Origin: Bacteroidota bacterium
Lineage (GTDB): Bacteria > Bacteroidota > Bacteroidia > Flavobacteriales > Flavobacteriaceae
Length of the DNA: 32,507 nucleotides
NCBI GenBank assembly: GCA_024280635.1
Contig: JAJRPS010000032.1
Coordinates: 1 to 32,507, forward strand
Direction: 5' to 3'
Every line of letters begins with the position of its first letter. Position 1 is the stretch's first letter. Below the pieces are notes generated by a model that saw nothing but the letters and a program-made list of their open reading frames with translations, was not told the origin of the DNA and did not search any database. This document shows, piece by piece, positions 1 through 8,538 of the stretch. A program made the position numbers and the translations under genes.

Positions 1-1
1 A

Positions 2-3000
2 ACTTTATTAGGAATTGACCCTGCAATTTATGACGTAGTATATTTTGCTACTCAAGCAGATATTGCTACTAACACCCCAATTGTTGCACCAAACATTACT
101 AATTATGTTAGCGCAGGTAATGAAACCATTTATATTAAACTCTTCAACATACAAAGCAATACGTTTTGTGATGCCGAGTTAAACTTCGATTTATTATTGG
201 AGGCCAATATTGTGGCCACACAACCTAATGATATGCAATTGTGTGATGTAGCAGGAGCAACCGCAATATTAACCGATCAGGATGCTACCATTTTAAATGG
301 ACTAAACCCTACTGATTACACAGTTAGCTATTACAGTAACCAAAATGATGCTCTAGCAAGCACTGGTTCTATTGGTAATACCTTAACGGTTACCTTAGCA
401 ACATCACCTCAAACCGTTTGGGCAGCAGTACAAAGCAATAATAATCCTGATTGTAGCGCTGTCACCTCTTTTCAAGTCATTGTAAATCCATTACCCCCCG
501 TTTCAACAATACCCAATGTTATTGAATGTACTGATTTTACCTTACCAACAATAACAAACGGGATTTATTATGATGCTCCTGATGGACCTAACGGAACTGG
601 AACCATGTTAAATGACGGAGATGTAATAGATGATGCTGGTACCTACTACATTTATAACGGTCCTGACGCAAACGGTTGTTTTAATCAGTCTAGCTTTGTA
701 TTGACATTTATTGACGAATACTCTATTGCAGAAGATTATTGCGGAGAGTTTATAGTGCCTACACCTCCCGCTGGTAATTATTATACTGAAATAGATGGAC
801 CTAACGGCACAGGAACCCTAATACCACCTGGAACGGTATTTACTAACAGTTTTACCATTTATTATTATGCCGAAATTAATGGAGTTGTATGTAGAAATGA
901 ACCTTTTCCTATAACCATACACACACTCCCTCCTGTAGACACTTTAACTGATATTACCGAATGCACACAAGCTATTTTACCTGCGCTTACCAATGGCGCA
1001 TATTATGCTGACAGTGCAGGAACAACCCCCTTACCAAGTACAACTATAACCACTTCACAAACCATTTATATAGTCAATACCGAAACCCATAATTTAGGAT
1101 TAGCGACAGAAATTACTTGTACTAACTCTAGCTCTTTTGACGTTACCATAATCAATACCACCTCAGATGTTACTGAATGTGGAAGCTATACCTTACCTAC
1201 ATTAACTACTGGAAATTATTTTACAGGACCCGCAGGTAGTGGAATACAAATACCCGTTGGTACTGTAATTAATACAATTGGTAATACAGATGTGTATGTA
1301 TATGCACCAACAAGTACCGCACCTAACTGTACTGATAACTTAAAGTTTACAGTAACTATTATTGCAAACCCTCCAGTAGATACTGTTACACCACCAACCA
1401 ATTTATATTGTGTTGATGCTCCGTATGTTTTACAACCTTTAACTAATGGAGCATATTACAATGCACCTAATGGACCGAACGGAACAGGAAGCTCTTTAGT
1501 TGTTGGGAGTAGTATAACCACTATTGGGATGTCAACAATATATGTATACAATCAAGTACAATGGGGACCAAACCCTTCGGATTATTGCTATAGTGAAACT
1601 TCTTTTACCATAGAAACACGTGATTTACCACCCGTAGATAATTATACCGATGTATATCGTTGTGACCCCTATACCTTACAACCACTAACTAATGGGACGT
1701 ATTATGACGCTCCTGATGGACCAAATGGCACAGGAAATATTATTCCTACAGGAACTGTTATTAGTACCACGCAAACCATTTATATTTATAATGAATGGGC
1801 AGATTTAAATACTTGTATCGCAGAAACTGTAATTACCGTTTATATTTTAGGAGTAGATGTAGGTGACAGAGCAGATGTTACAGAATGTGACACCTATACA
1901 TTACCAACTTTAGATACTTCTGTTGTCAACATGCATTATTATACTGCTTCAGGAGGAAACCCTGCAGATGAGATTTTACCCGCAAACTTCACTTACAACA
2001 CTCCTGGAACGTATACGGTTTTTGTATATGCCGATAATGGTGACCGTTTTGTTTGTACCGATGAAGATGAATTTACCATCACCATATCAGCAACACCTGT
2101 ATTACCAACTTTTAACAATTTATCAGAATGCGGCACATACACATTACCAGCATTAGACACTACCAATTATAACGTAGCATATTATACTGCACCAAACGGA
2201 GTAGGCTTAATTGACACCTCAAATTACACCATTACAACTGTTGGTACACAAACTATTTATGTATATGCAACCGCATTTAACAACACCTCTTGTTCTGATG
2301 AAAAAAGTTTTGATTTAGAAATTAAAGCCATCCCTCCTGTAGATGCATTACCTAATGCGCTAAATTGTATTGATGACCCTTTTCAATTGCCTATCTTAAC
2401 AAATGGTGAATATTTTACAGGACCTGGACGTACGGGTGCTCAATTAAGTGCTGGAAGTTTCATTAATACTGTTGGCACAACCACCATTTATATCAATAAT
2501 TTAGTAAATGGCTGTGATAATGAAACAAGTTTTGATGTAGAAATAAGAGCATTACCTACCGTAGATAGTTTTACCACTATAAATGAATGTAATAGTTATA
2601 CACTTCCTATTTTAGCTAATGGAACATATTATACAGAAACCGATGGACCTAACGGAACAGGAGCTGTTTTAGCAGTAGGAACTGTAATTACAACTACACA
2701 AACCATCTATATTTATAATAATTATGCCGATTTAACGACATGTGATTCAGAAACTTCATTTGATGTAAATATTCTAGGCATTCAAGTAGATACACCAATG
2801 GATGTAAATGAATGTGATAGCTATTTATTACCTACTTTAGACACTACCACTATTAATCAAGCATACTATTCAGCACCAGGAGGAAATAGTGCTGACTTAA
2901 TTACAAACCTAAACCTAACTATTATAGGCACACAAACCATTTATATTTATGCTGAAATTAACAACCCTATATTTTGTAGTAGCGAATCATCGTTTACAGT

Positions 3001-4015
3001 AACACTTAACAATTCGCCAATACTACCACCTTTACCTGACCAAGAAGCATGTACCTCTTTTACGCTTCCTGTATTAAATACTGCAAATTACAATGCAGCT
3101 TATTATAGCGCATCAGGAGGAAATAGTGCCGATTTAATTGATGTATCAAATTACACCATTACCAATGAAGGTGTCAATACCATTTACGTCTATGCATCAA
3201 ACACTACCGCACCTAATTGCTTTACTGAAACTTCTTTTAATGTCACTATTTATCCATTACAAGAATTAAACATTGCTGATGGTGTCATTTGTATTGACCC
3301 TATTACAGGACACACCATACAACCTGTTTTATTGGAATCTAATATTCCAAATGGAGGGAATGGCTTTATTATCAATTGGTATCTTAATGGTACTTTAGTA
3401 CACACAGGTCTTAATTATTTAGCAAATCAAATTGGCACCTATACCATTGAAACCATAAAGAATACACCAGATGTTCCTCCATTATGCAATTACACAACCA
3501 CAACTGTAACCGTTACACAATCTAGTATTGCTACTGCAACCGTATTGGTTTCTGAAGAGTTTGAAAATGAAGGCGTATTAATTGTAACTGTAACCAGTGG
3601 TTTTGGAACCTATGAATATCAATTGGACAACGGACCTTTTCAAATCAGTAACGAATTTCACAATGTATCTTCAGGAGATCACATTATTACCGTACGTGAT
3701 GTTTCTACTGCAAATTGCGGGCAAATTACTTTAAATGCAACCATTATTATGTACCCTAAATTTTTTACTCCAAATGGAGATGGGTTTAATGACACTTGGA
3801 ACATTATTGATTTAAACAATCAACCAAAATCAGAAATTTATATCTTTGATCGTTTCGGGAAATTTATTAAATTTTTAAGACCTAATGGAGCGGGATGGGA
3901 TGGTTTATACAATGGTAGACCACTACCTTCTACTGACTATTGGTTTAAAGTTTTATATAAAAATAGTACTGGAGAAGACAAAGAGTTTAGAGCACATTTT
4001 TCATTAAAAAGATAA
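2..4015 (+). CDS. Repetitive secreted adhesin with T9SS type B sorting domain (5' partial)
   Basis: The reading frame is open from base 2 with no stop, so the true start lies left of the window. A TTG near 197 is inside the gene and is not its start. About 1,337 residues are visible. Most of it is a tandem array of Thr/Asn/Tyr-rich modules of roughly 70-90 residues (separate entry). The last ~87 residues, from YPKFFTPNGDGFNDTW to the end, are the gliding-motility-associated/type B C-terminal sorting domain used by the type IX secretion system. By family knowledge such proteins cross the outer membrane through T9SS and are cell-surface or released adhesins. The acidic, Cys-poor, strand-rich repeats fit an extended stalk of Ig-like modules (inference). 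The ligand is unknown. The next genes are on the opposite strand, so it ends its transcription unit. Confidence 0.9.
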   Translation, partial: TLLGIDPAIYDVVYFATQADIATNTPIVAPNITNYVSAGNETIYIKLFNIQSNTFCDAELNFDLLLEANIVATQPNDMQLCDVAGATAILTDQDATILNGLNPTDYTVSYYSNQNDALASTGSIGNTLTVTLATSPQTVWAAVQSNNNPDCSAVTSFQVIVNPLPPVSTIPNVIECTDFTLPTITNGIYYDAPDGPNGTGTMLNDGDVIDDAGTYYIYNGPDANGCFNQSSFVLTFIDEYSIAEDYCGEFIVPTPPAGNYYTEIDGPNGTGTLIPPGTVFTNSFTIYYYAEINGVVCRNEPFPITIHTLPPVDTLTDITECTQAILPALTNGAYYADSAGTTPLPSTTITTSQTIYIVNTETHNLGLATEITCTNSSSFDVTIINTTSDVTECGSYTLPTLTTGNYFTGPAGSGIQIPVGTVINTIGNTDVYVYAPTSTAPNCTDNLKFTVTIIANPPVDTVTPPTNLYCVDAPYVLQPLTNGAYYNAPNGPNGTGSSLVVGSSITTIGMSTIYVYNQVQWGPNPSDYCYSETSFTIETRDLPPVDNYTDVYRCDPYTLQPLTNGTYYDAPDGPNGTGNIIPTGTVISTTQTIYIYNEWADLNTCIAETVITVYILGVDVGDRADVTECDTYTLPTLDTSVVNMHYYTASGGNPADEILPANFTYNTPGTYTVFVYADNGDRFVCTDEDEFTITISATPVLPTFNNLSECGTYTLPALDTTNYNVAYYTAPNGVGLIDTSNYTITTVGTQTIYVYATAFNNTSCSDEKSFDLEIKAIPPVDALPNALNCIDDPFQLPILTNGEYFTGPGRTGAQLSAGSFINTVGTTTIYINNLVNGCDNETSFDVEIRALPTVDSFTTINECNSYTLPILANGTYYTETDGPNGTGAVLAVGTVITTTQTIYIYNNYADLTTCDSETSFDVNILGIQVDTPMDVNECDSYLLPTLDTTTINQAYYSAPGGNSADLITNLNLTIIGTQTIYIYAEINNPIFCSSESSFTVTLNNSPILPPLPDQEACTSFTLPVLNTANYNAAYYSASGGNSADLIDVSNYTITNEGVNTIYVYASNTTAPNCFTETSFNVTIYPLQELNIADGVICIDPITGHTIQPVLLESNIPNGGNGFIINWYLNGTLVHTGLNYLANQIGTYTIETIKNTPDVPPLCNYTTTTVTVTQSSIATATVLVSEEFENEGVLIVTVTSGFGTYEYQLDNGPFQISNEFHNVSSGDHIITVRDVSTANCGQITLNATIIMYPKFFTPNGDGFNDTWNIIDLNNQPKSEIYIFDRFGKFIKFLRPNGAGWDGLYNGRPLPSTDYWFKVLYKNSTGEDKEFRAHFSLKR
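524..3258 (+). repeat. About 12 tandem protein modules inside the adhesin
   Basis: Each module begins with a Cys in a context like ECxSYTLPxL, followed by an xNGxYY strand, often a GPNGTG loop, a GT-VI-TTQTIYIY strand, and a second Cys before an ETSFxVTI strand. I count twelve module starts between residues encoded at 527 and about 3050. Two sub-types alternate: a short one with xNGxYYxxxxGPNGTG and one with xDTxxxxxxYYxAxGGNxAD. The GPNGTG loops at about 583-600, 1471-1488, 1717-1734 and 2644-2662 are close in DNA as well as protein, which suggests expansion by recombination. Confidence 0.85.
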
Positions 4016-4076
4016 AAAACACCTCCTTTTCTCTTTAATTAGGAAAGAATATTTTAAATGTCTGAAAAAAATTACG

Positions 4077-4421
4077 CTATTCTTCCTCTTTAAAATCTTC
4101 TTTTATTTCTTTAGAAAATGATTTGAATTTAGTTGCCATTTCTATCATAAACTCTTTAGTTAAGGTATACGACAAATAGTAATTTCGAGTTTTAGGGTTG
4201 GTTAGCAAAAAGGTCTCTACAATATCTTTTCCGCCTTTTAGTGAAAAAGGAAAAACCTTATTAAAAAATGTTTTCTATAGATCCTTTACCTGTTAATGTA
4301 GATATAAATTTAACTAAATACTTTCTTGTATTTTCTGTTCTTGTTGCTTAATAGCTGCTTTTAATCTTGTTCTTTTGACATTTAAATCATCATAAGCCGA
4401 TACTTTTTTTTGTTTTTTTAT
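4077..4421 (-). pseudogene. Decayed small charged protein gene, two frameshifts
   Basis: No intact ORF spans this stretch, but three consecutive frames on the minus strand each give protein-like sequence. First is KKQKKVSAYDDLNVKRT with following Gln/Lys-rich residues (about 4421-4325). Then comes YLVKFISTLTGKGSIENIF (about 4322-4263). Last is a tail from NKVFPFSLKGGKDIVE to KEIKEDFKEEE, ending with TAG at 4077-4079. The joins sit near 4325 and at an A6 run near 4263. The usual ATG is also missing: the codon before KKQKK reads ATA. Together they would have made a soluble protein of about 115 residues. I do not recognise its function. It directly follows the decayed membrane-protein gene, as if they were once an operon. 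Confidence 0.65.
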
Positions 4422-4426
4422 AGCAA

Positions 4427-4716
4427 CTATTTTATTTCTGGTTCATCAAAATACTCCAGTGTCAATGCTACTATTGAGTTTTTTACCGTGTACTCTAATT
4501 TCTTTTTATGGATAGCATGTATAATACTAAATAAACTATCTCTCGTACAATTCCAAAACTAATAGCAATAATATAATCACCAACACTGCCAGCCCCTAAT
4601 ACCGAAGATACTATTTTTGAATTTATTTTTACAGTAGCACTAATAGACTCTAATTTTAATAGTTGTATTCTATTTTCTAAATATTCCGTAAGTTTATTAA
4701 TCTTTAAAAAATACAT
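4427..4716 (-). pseudogene. Decayed small membrane protein, resembles holin superfamily III (phage holin family)
   Basis: The frame from 4716 reads MYFLKINKLTEYLENRIQLL and on to SSVLG, which resembles the N-terminal helix of the small flavobacterial phage-holin-family (Holin-X) membrane proteins. It then loses the expected hydrophobic pair and stops at 4495. In the neighbouring frame the sequence continues as HAIHKKKLEYTVKNSIVA then LTLEYFDEPEIK with TAG at 4427-4429. That looks like the true C-terminus, so a frameshift near 4540 and probably an internal deletion have broken the gene. The family assignment is from memory of motif style and is uncertain. The frame-change is seen directly. It lies immediately downstream of rsmI with no gap, which would place it at the end of that transcript. 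Confidence 0.55.
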
Positions 4717-5388
4717 TTAATTTTTTCCTTCCACTATAATTACAATTTCTCCTTTAGGTGCTTTTTGTGTATAATGCGCTAATACTTCTGTTACCGTTCC
4801 TCTAGTGGTTTCTTCATATAATTTAGTCAGCTCTCTAGATACAGAAACTTGACGCTCTGCACCAAAATATTCAGCAAAATGTCCTAAAGTTTTTACTAAT
4901 TTATGCGGTGATTCGTAAAAAATTATAGTTCTACTTTCTTCTGCTAATAATTTTAAGCGTGTTTGACGTCCTTTTTTTACAGGCAAAAATCCTTCAAAAA
5001 CAAATTTATCATTTGGCAAACCACTATTTACTAATGCAGGCACAAAAGCAGTAGCCCCTGGCAAACACTCTACATCAACATTATTTTGCACACAAGCACG
5101 AGTTAATAAAAAACCTGGATCAGAAATGGCAGGTGTACCAGCATCACTAATTAATGCACAAGTTTCTCCATTTTGAATACGATTTAAAACCCCTTCAACC
5201 GATCGATGTTCGTTGTGCATGTGGTGACTATACATTTGTGTGTTAATTTCAAAATATTTTAGTAATTTACCGCTTGTACGGGTGTCTTCAGCTAAAATAA
5301 AATCTACTTCTTTTAAAACCCGAACAGCTCTAAAAGTCATGTCTTCTAAATTTCCGATAGGCGTGGGTACTAAATATAATTTACTCAT
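4717..5388 (-). CDS. rsmI: 16S rRNA (cytidine-1402-2'-O)-methyltransferase
   Basis: A 223-residue tetrapyrrole-methylase-fold protein. The N-terminal VPTPIGNLEDMTFRA (residues 7-21), AEDTRTS (33-39) and ISDAGTPAISDPG (79-91) are the SAM- and substrate-binding signatures of RsmI, which 2'-O-methylates C1402 in the decoding centre of 16S rRNA together with RsmH. It is shorter than the roughly 286-residue E. coli enzyme because the C-terminal extension is missing, which is usual in Bacteroidota. The ATG overlaps the stop of the upstream gene by one base (TAATG), so the two are translationally coupled. The function assignment is secure. Confidence 0.95.
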   Translation of the reverse strand: MSKLYLVPTPIGNLEDMTFRAVRVLKEVDFILAEDTRTSGKLLKYFEINTQMYSHHMHNEHRSVEGVLNRIQNGETCALISDAGTPAISDPGFLLTRACVQNNVDVECLPGATAFVPALVNSGLPNDKFVFEGFLPVKKGRQTRLKLLAEESRTIIFYESPHKLVKTLGHFAEYFGAERQVSVSRELTKLYEETTRGTVTEVLAHYTQKAPKGEIVIIVEGKN

Positions 5389-6074
5389 TAGTATTTGCCT
5401 TCAATAAAAGTTAAAAAACGAGCTTCATAATCTTCTTTTCCAATCCAATTATTATATTCTGGCTTTACCATTGTGTTCAAAAACTCCAATGCTGTCAACT
5501 CACTATCTAGCGTATTTAATTGAGATATCACCCTATTAAAATCGGCAGTACTATCATTAAACAAATGCTTTACAAAAGCAATACGATCATTTAATCCTAT
5601 TGTAATTCCTTTTTTTAAACGATCATTTAATGATTTTGAAAGCGTTTCTGAAGCTGCAATATCTTCTGCATCAGGCGTAACCATTTTCATGTCGTTTTTT
5701 GCAAATGTAGGAGTCGCTATAATTTCTTCTAGCAAATCATCTACTTGTTCGGTTTCAGGTTCCATTTGCACCATAATATCAATCATTTTTTCAGTAGCGG
5801 GTTCTAATAAATCAGATGCTACAGATTCATTCGCTACAAATAAATCTTCATCTAAAGCCGAAATTAATTCTTCTTCAGTAGTGGCAATAATGGTTTCCTT
5901 TTCTGCAGAAATATTGATATCCGATTGTGGCTGGGTATTAAAAAATTGCAACACCGCCGTTTTTTCATATAATTTTCTTGCCAAAACATATAGTTTTTCA
6001 GCATCGTTTAGCTTGCTAGTAATTAATATTTTTTCAGCAAGATTGTCTATTTCTGTTTTCAAGGTATTTTTCAT
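5388..6074 (-). CDS. Conserved-looking acidic protein coupled to rsmI, function unknown
   Basis: A 228-residue soluble protein with no signal peptide and no membrane segment. The N-terminal third (residues 1-45) is predicted helical (LAEKILITSKLNDAEKLYVLA). The middle, about 60-140, is very rich in Glu/Asp/Thr and low in complexity, probably disordered. The C-terminal part, from about 150, is more structured: GLNDRIAFVKHLFNDST, a Leu-rich helix, and NNWIGKEDYEARFLTFIEG. It begins at an ATG preceded by an A/T-rich leader and overlaps the rsmI start by one base, so it is co-expressed with it. Its placement hints at a link with ribosome maturation, but nothing in the sequence proves that. I do not recognise a named domain. 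Confidence 0.8.
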   Translation of the reverse strand: MKNTLKTEIDNLAEKILITSKLNDAEKLYVLARKLYEKTAVLQFFNTQPQSDINISAEKETIIATTEEELISALDEDLFVANESVASDLLEPATEKMIDIMVQMEPETEQVDDLLEEIIATPTFAKNDMKMVTPDAEDIAASETLSKSLNDRLKKGITIGLNDRIAFVKHLFNDSTADFNRVISQLNTLDSELTALEFLNTMVKPEYNNWIGKEDYEARFLTFIEGKY

Positions 6075-6184
6075 CTGTAAAAAAATTTTTAATGGCTGTA
6101 AGATACTAAAATAAACGCTAAAAAAATAAAGAGATATTGTTTATAAATTTTCACTACTAAAAAACGACAATCTATTTTTTTATG

Positions 6185-6192
6185 TAGCTTTG
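6185..6192 (+). promoter_or_regulatory. Candidate -7 box for tdk-alr
   Basis: TAGCTTTG matches the Bacteroidota -7 consensus TAnnTTTG and lies 36 bases before the tdk ATG. No clean TTG is found 17-23 bases upstream, so the -33 element is weak or absent. Confidence 0.5.
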
Positions 6193-6228
6193 TAATTCAG
6201 ATTAAATAATCGTTTAGTACCCAAACTC

Positions 6229-6858
6229 ATGTTTTTAGAAAATACCGTAAATCATAAAGAAAAATTTGGATGGATTGAAGTTGTTTGCGGATCTATGTTT
6301 TCCGGAAAAACAGAAGAGTTAATTCGTCGTTTAAAACGTGCTCAATTTGCCAAGCAAAAAGTGGAAATTTTTAAACCAGCTATTGACACGCGTTATGATG
6401 ATGAAATGGTAGTTTCTCATGATGCCAATCAAATTCGATCCACACCCGTACCCGCAGCGGCAAACATCCCTATTTTAGCAGATGATTGTGATGTTGTAGG
6501 TATTGATGAAGCACAGTTTTTTGATGATGGCATTGTAAAGGTTTGTAATGATTTAGCCAACAAAGGCATTCGGGTTATTGTAGCTGGTTTAGACATGGAT
6601 TTTAAAGGAAATCCTTTTGGACCAATGCCTGCATTAATGGCAACTGCTGAGTACGTTACTAAAGTACACGCCGTTTGTACTCGTACGGGTAATTTGGCAC
6701 AATACAGCTATCGTAAAGCCATAAGTGATGATATTGTTTTACTAGGTGAAGTTGATGAATATGAACCGCTTAGTAGAGCTGCTTATTACAAAGCAATGTT
6801 AACCGAAAAAATAAAAGATTTTGATGTAGATGCTGACGAGGTCTCTGTAAAATCATAA
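6229..6858 (+). CDS. tdk: Thymidine kinase (type II)
   Basis: A 209-residue deoxynucleoside kinase that phosphorylates thymidine to dTMP in the cytosolic salvage pathway. The P-loop GSMFSGKT is at residues 21-28, and DEAQF at 93-97 carries the Walker B acid and the catalytic base Glu94. The region [15 protein letters not shown] (148-162) corresponds to the lasso/zinc region, but only one Cys (150) remains of the usual CxxC...CxxC/H zinc tetrad, and no second pair follows. To my knowledge other Bacteroidota enzymes also look like this, so it need not mean loss of function. Length fits the family. It is followed by alr after only two bases, so the two form an operon. Confidence 0.93.
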   Translation: MFLENTVNHKEKFGWIEVVCGSMFSGKTEELIRRLKRAQFAKQKVEIFKPAIDTRYDDEMVVSHDANQIRSTPVPAAANIPILADDCDVVGIDEAQFFDDGIVKVCNDLANKGIRVIVAGLDMDFKGNPFGPMPALMATAEYVTKVHAVCTRTGNLAQYSYRKAISDDIVLLGEVDEYEPLSRAAYYKAMLTEKIKDFDVDADEVSVKS

Positions 6859-6860
6859 CC

Positions 6861-7964
6861 ATGGATGCAATTCAAGAAACCGTACTAGAAATAGACCTAC
6901 AAAAATTAAAACATAATTTTGAGTTTATAAAAAGTAACATCAATCCTAAAACCAAAGTTTTAGCCGTTGTAAAAGCCTTTGCTTATGGCAGTGATGCCGA
7001 AAAAGTATCCTTATCTTTACAAGAATTAAAGGTTGATTATTTTGCCGTAGCATACACACAAGAAGGGGTGCTGTTACGCAAAGCAGGTATTACAAAACCC
7101 ATTATTGTATTACACCCACAACCCATAAATTTCAAAACTATTATTGACAATTGTTTATCGCCTAGCATTTATAGCTTCAGGTTATTGAAACAGTTTATAC
7201 AAGCAACCAAAACCTTAAAAACAAAACACTACCCTATCCATTTAAAATTTAACACCGGTTTAAATAGATTAGGATTTGTTTTAGAAAATATCCCTCAAAT
7301 ACTCACAAAAATAGCAGTAAACGATTCTATAAAAATAACGTCTGTTTTCTCTCATTTAGCCGTAAGTGATGATGAAAATGAAAAAGCATTTACACAAAAA
7401 CAAATTCAATTATTTACACAAATAAAATCCGAATTTAAAAAATTTGACTCCGCTATTTTTTATCACTTAGCTAATACATCTGGTATTTTAAACTATCCAA
7501 AAGCACATTTTGATATGGTGCGTACTGGCATTGGATTATACGGTTTTGGTAATACTGACAAATACGATAAACAGTTGCAACCCATTGCGAGTTTAAAATC
7601 GGTAATTTCCCAAATACACACGCTTCAAAAAGGAGAAAGTTTGGGTTACAATAGAGCGTTTATTGCGGATCAAATAACAAAAACGGCAACAATACCCATT
7701 GGTCATGCTGATGGTATCAGTAGACAGTATGGTAATGGCAATGGCTTTGTAATTATCAACGATAAAAAAGCATTTATTATAGGCAATGTATGTATGGATA
7801 TGATTATGGTAAATATTACCAATATTGATTGTAATGAAGGTAATGAAGTTATCATTTATGATAATAAAAATACTGCAATACCCTTTTCAAATGCAGTGGG
7901 GTCTATTTCTTATGAAATTATCACCGCAACTTCACAACGCATAAAAAGAGTATTTAAACAGTAA
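6861..7964 (+). CDS. alr: Alanine racemase
   Basis: A 367-residue PLP enzyme that interconverts L- and D-alanine for peptidoglycan. The PLP lysine is Lys38 in LAVVKAFAYGSDA (the usual motif is VVKANAYG). The second catalytic residue is the Tyr of GESLGYNRAF near residue 255. NVCMDMIMVNIT and AVGSISYEIITATSQRIKR are the C-terminal domain signatures of the family. The N-terminal TIM barrel and C-terminal beta domain are both complete. The ATG lies two bases after the tdk stop, so it is expressed with tdk; this is a convenience operon rather than a pathway link. Confidence 0.95.
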   Translation: MDAIQETVLEIDLQKLKHNFEFIKSNINPKTKVLAVVKAFAYGSDAEKVSLSLQELKVDYFAVAYTQEGVLLRKAGITKPIIVLHPQPINFKTIIDNCLSPSIYSFRLLKQFIQATKTLKTKHYPIHLKFNTGLNRLGFVLENIPQILTKIAVNDSIKITSVFSHLAVSDDENEKAFTQKQIQLFTQIKSEFKKFDSAIFYHLANTSGILNYPKAHFDMVRTGIGLYGFGNTDKYDKQLQPIASLKSVISQIHTLQKGESLGYNRAFIADQITKTATIPIGHADGISRQYGNGNGFVIINDKKAFIIGNVCMDMIMVNITNIDCNEGNEVIIYDNKNTAIPFSNAVGSISYEIITATSQRIKRVFKQ

Positions 7965-7968
7965 TATT

Positions 7969-7997
7969 TTGTGTTAAAAAAAAAACATCTATCTTTA
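7969..7997 (+). promoter_or_regulatory. Candidate promoter of mscL
   Basis: TTG at 7969-7971, an 18-base spacer, then TATCTTTA at 7990-7997. This is close to the Bacteroidota -33/-7 pattern TTG-N17-23-TAnnTTTG with one mismatch, 31 bases before the mscL ATG. Confidence 0.5.
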
Positions 7998-8027
7998 CGG
8001 TAAGTCTAACTAATTAATTAAAAAAAT

Positions 8028-8429
8028 ATGTTAAAAGAATTTAAAGCATTTATAATGACGGGTAACGTTGTTGAATTTGCAGTAGCAGTAATTATGGCAA
8101 CCGCAATTAGTGGTGTCGTAAAAGGTTTTGTAAGTAATATTGTAATGCCACTTATTGGTTTGGTTACCGGTGGGGTCAGTTTTGCAGACAAAAAATATAT
8201 ATTATCTGAAGCAGTAGGAAAAGCAGGAGAAGCAGGTTTTATTGCTGAAAATGCAATTACCTATGGTGTTTTGGTAGATGCTATTATCAACTTATTAATT
8301 GTTGGTTTTGTAATGTTTTTAATTGTTAAAGGATATAACAAAATGAAAAAACCAGCGGCTCCCACAGCTCCTGCAGGACCATCTGATAACGATTTATTAA
8401 AAGAAATTTTAGAAGCCTTAAAAAAATAA
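8028..8429 (+). CDS. mscL: Large-conductance mechanosensitive channel
   Basis: A 133-residue inner-membrane channel that opens under membrane tension to release solutes on osmotic downshock; it acts as a homopentamer. The N-terminal amphipathic helix MLKEFKAFIMTGNVVEFAVA leads into TM1, with the family signature VAVIMATAISGVVKGFVSNIVMP given here in two parts (AVAVIMATAISGVV, then KGFVSNIVMP, residues 15-40). A short periplasmic loop with VSFADKKYIL follows, then TM2 (about 77-103, ITYGVLVDAIINLLIVGFVM). The cytoplasmic end has a Pro/Ala-rich linker and a C-terminal helix DNDLLKEILEALKK. Full length for the family. It has its own promoter and terminator and is monocistronic. Confidence 0.95.
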   Translation: MLKEFKAFIMTGNVVEFAVAVIMATAISGVVKGFVSNIVMPLIGLVTGGVSFADKKYILSEAVGKAGEAGFIAENAITYGVLVDAIINLLIVGFVMFLIVKGYNKMKKPAAPTAPAGPSDNDLLKEILEALKK

Positions 8430-8450
8430 GTTTCTAGTACATTTTTATAT

Positions 8451-8480
8451 AAAAACCACTCCAAACAGAGTGGTTTTTTT
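8451..8480 (+). terminator. Rho-independent terminator after mscL
   Basis: AAAACCACT, an 8-base loop, and AGTGGTTTT form a stem of about nine pairs that runs into a T tract. It lies 22 bases after the mscL stop. Confidence 0.85.
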
Positions 8481-8538
8481 GTTTTTATGTTTATTTTTAC
8501 ATTCAAATTTAAAATATTCGTTTTTACGAAAAAAGATT

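Noticed and set aside
524-3258. DNA-level tandem repeat or CRISPR-like array
   Set aside because: Repeats lie in one continuous reading frame and are conserved as protein modules.
197-4015. TTG at 197 as the adhesin start
   Set aside because: The same frame is open to base 2 with sequence of the same style, so the start is outside the window.
4495-4716. Intact 73-residue protein
   Set aside because: The sequence continues in another frame with a plausible C-terminus, so it is a fragment of a broken gene.
5689-6114. 141-codon plus-strand ORF over the acidic protein gene
   Set aside because: It is a Ser-rich shadow of the minus-strand gene, which has coupling to rsmI and better composition.
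8470-8538. Longer N-terminus for asd
   Set aside because: It begins inside the mscL terminator and adds 23 residues unlike the family; ATG 8539 gives the normal Rossmann start.
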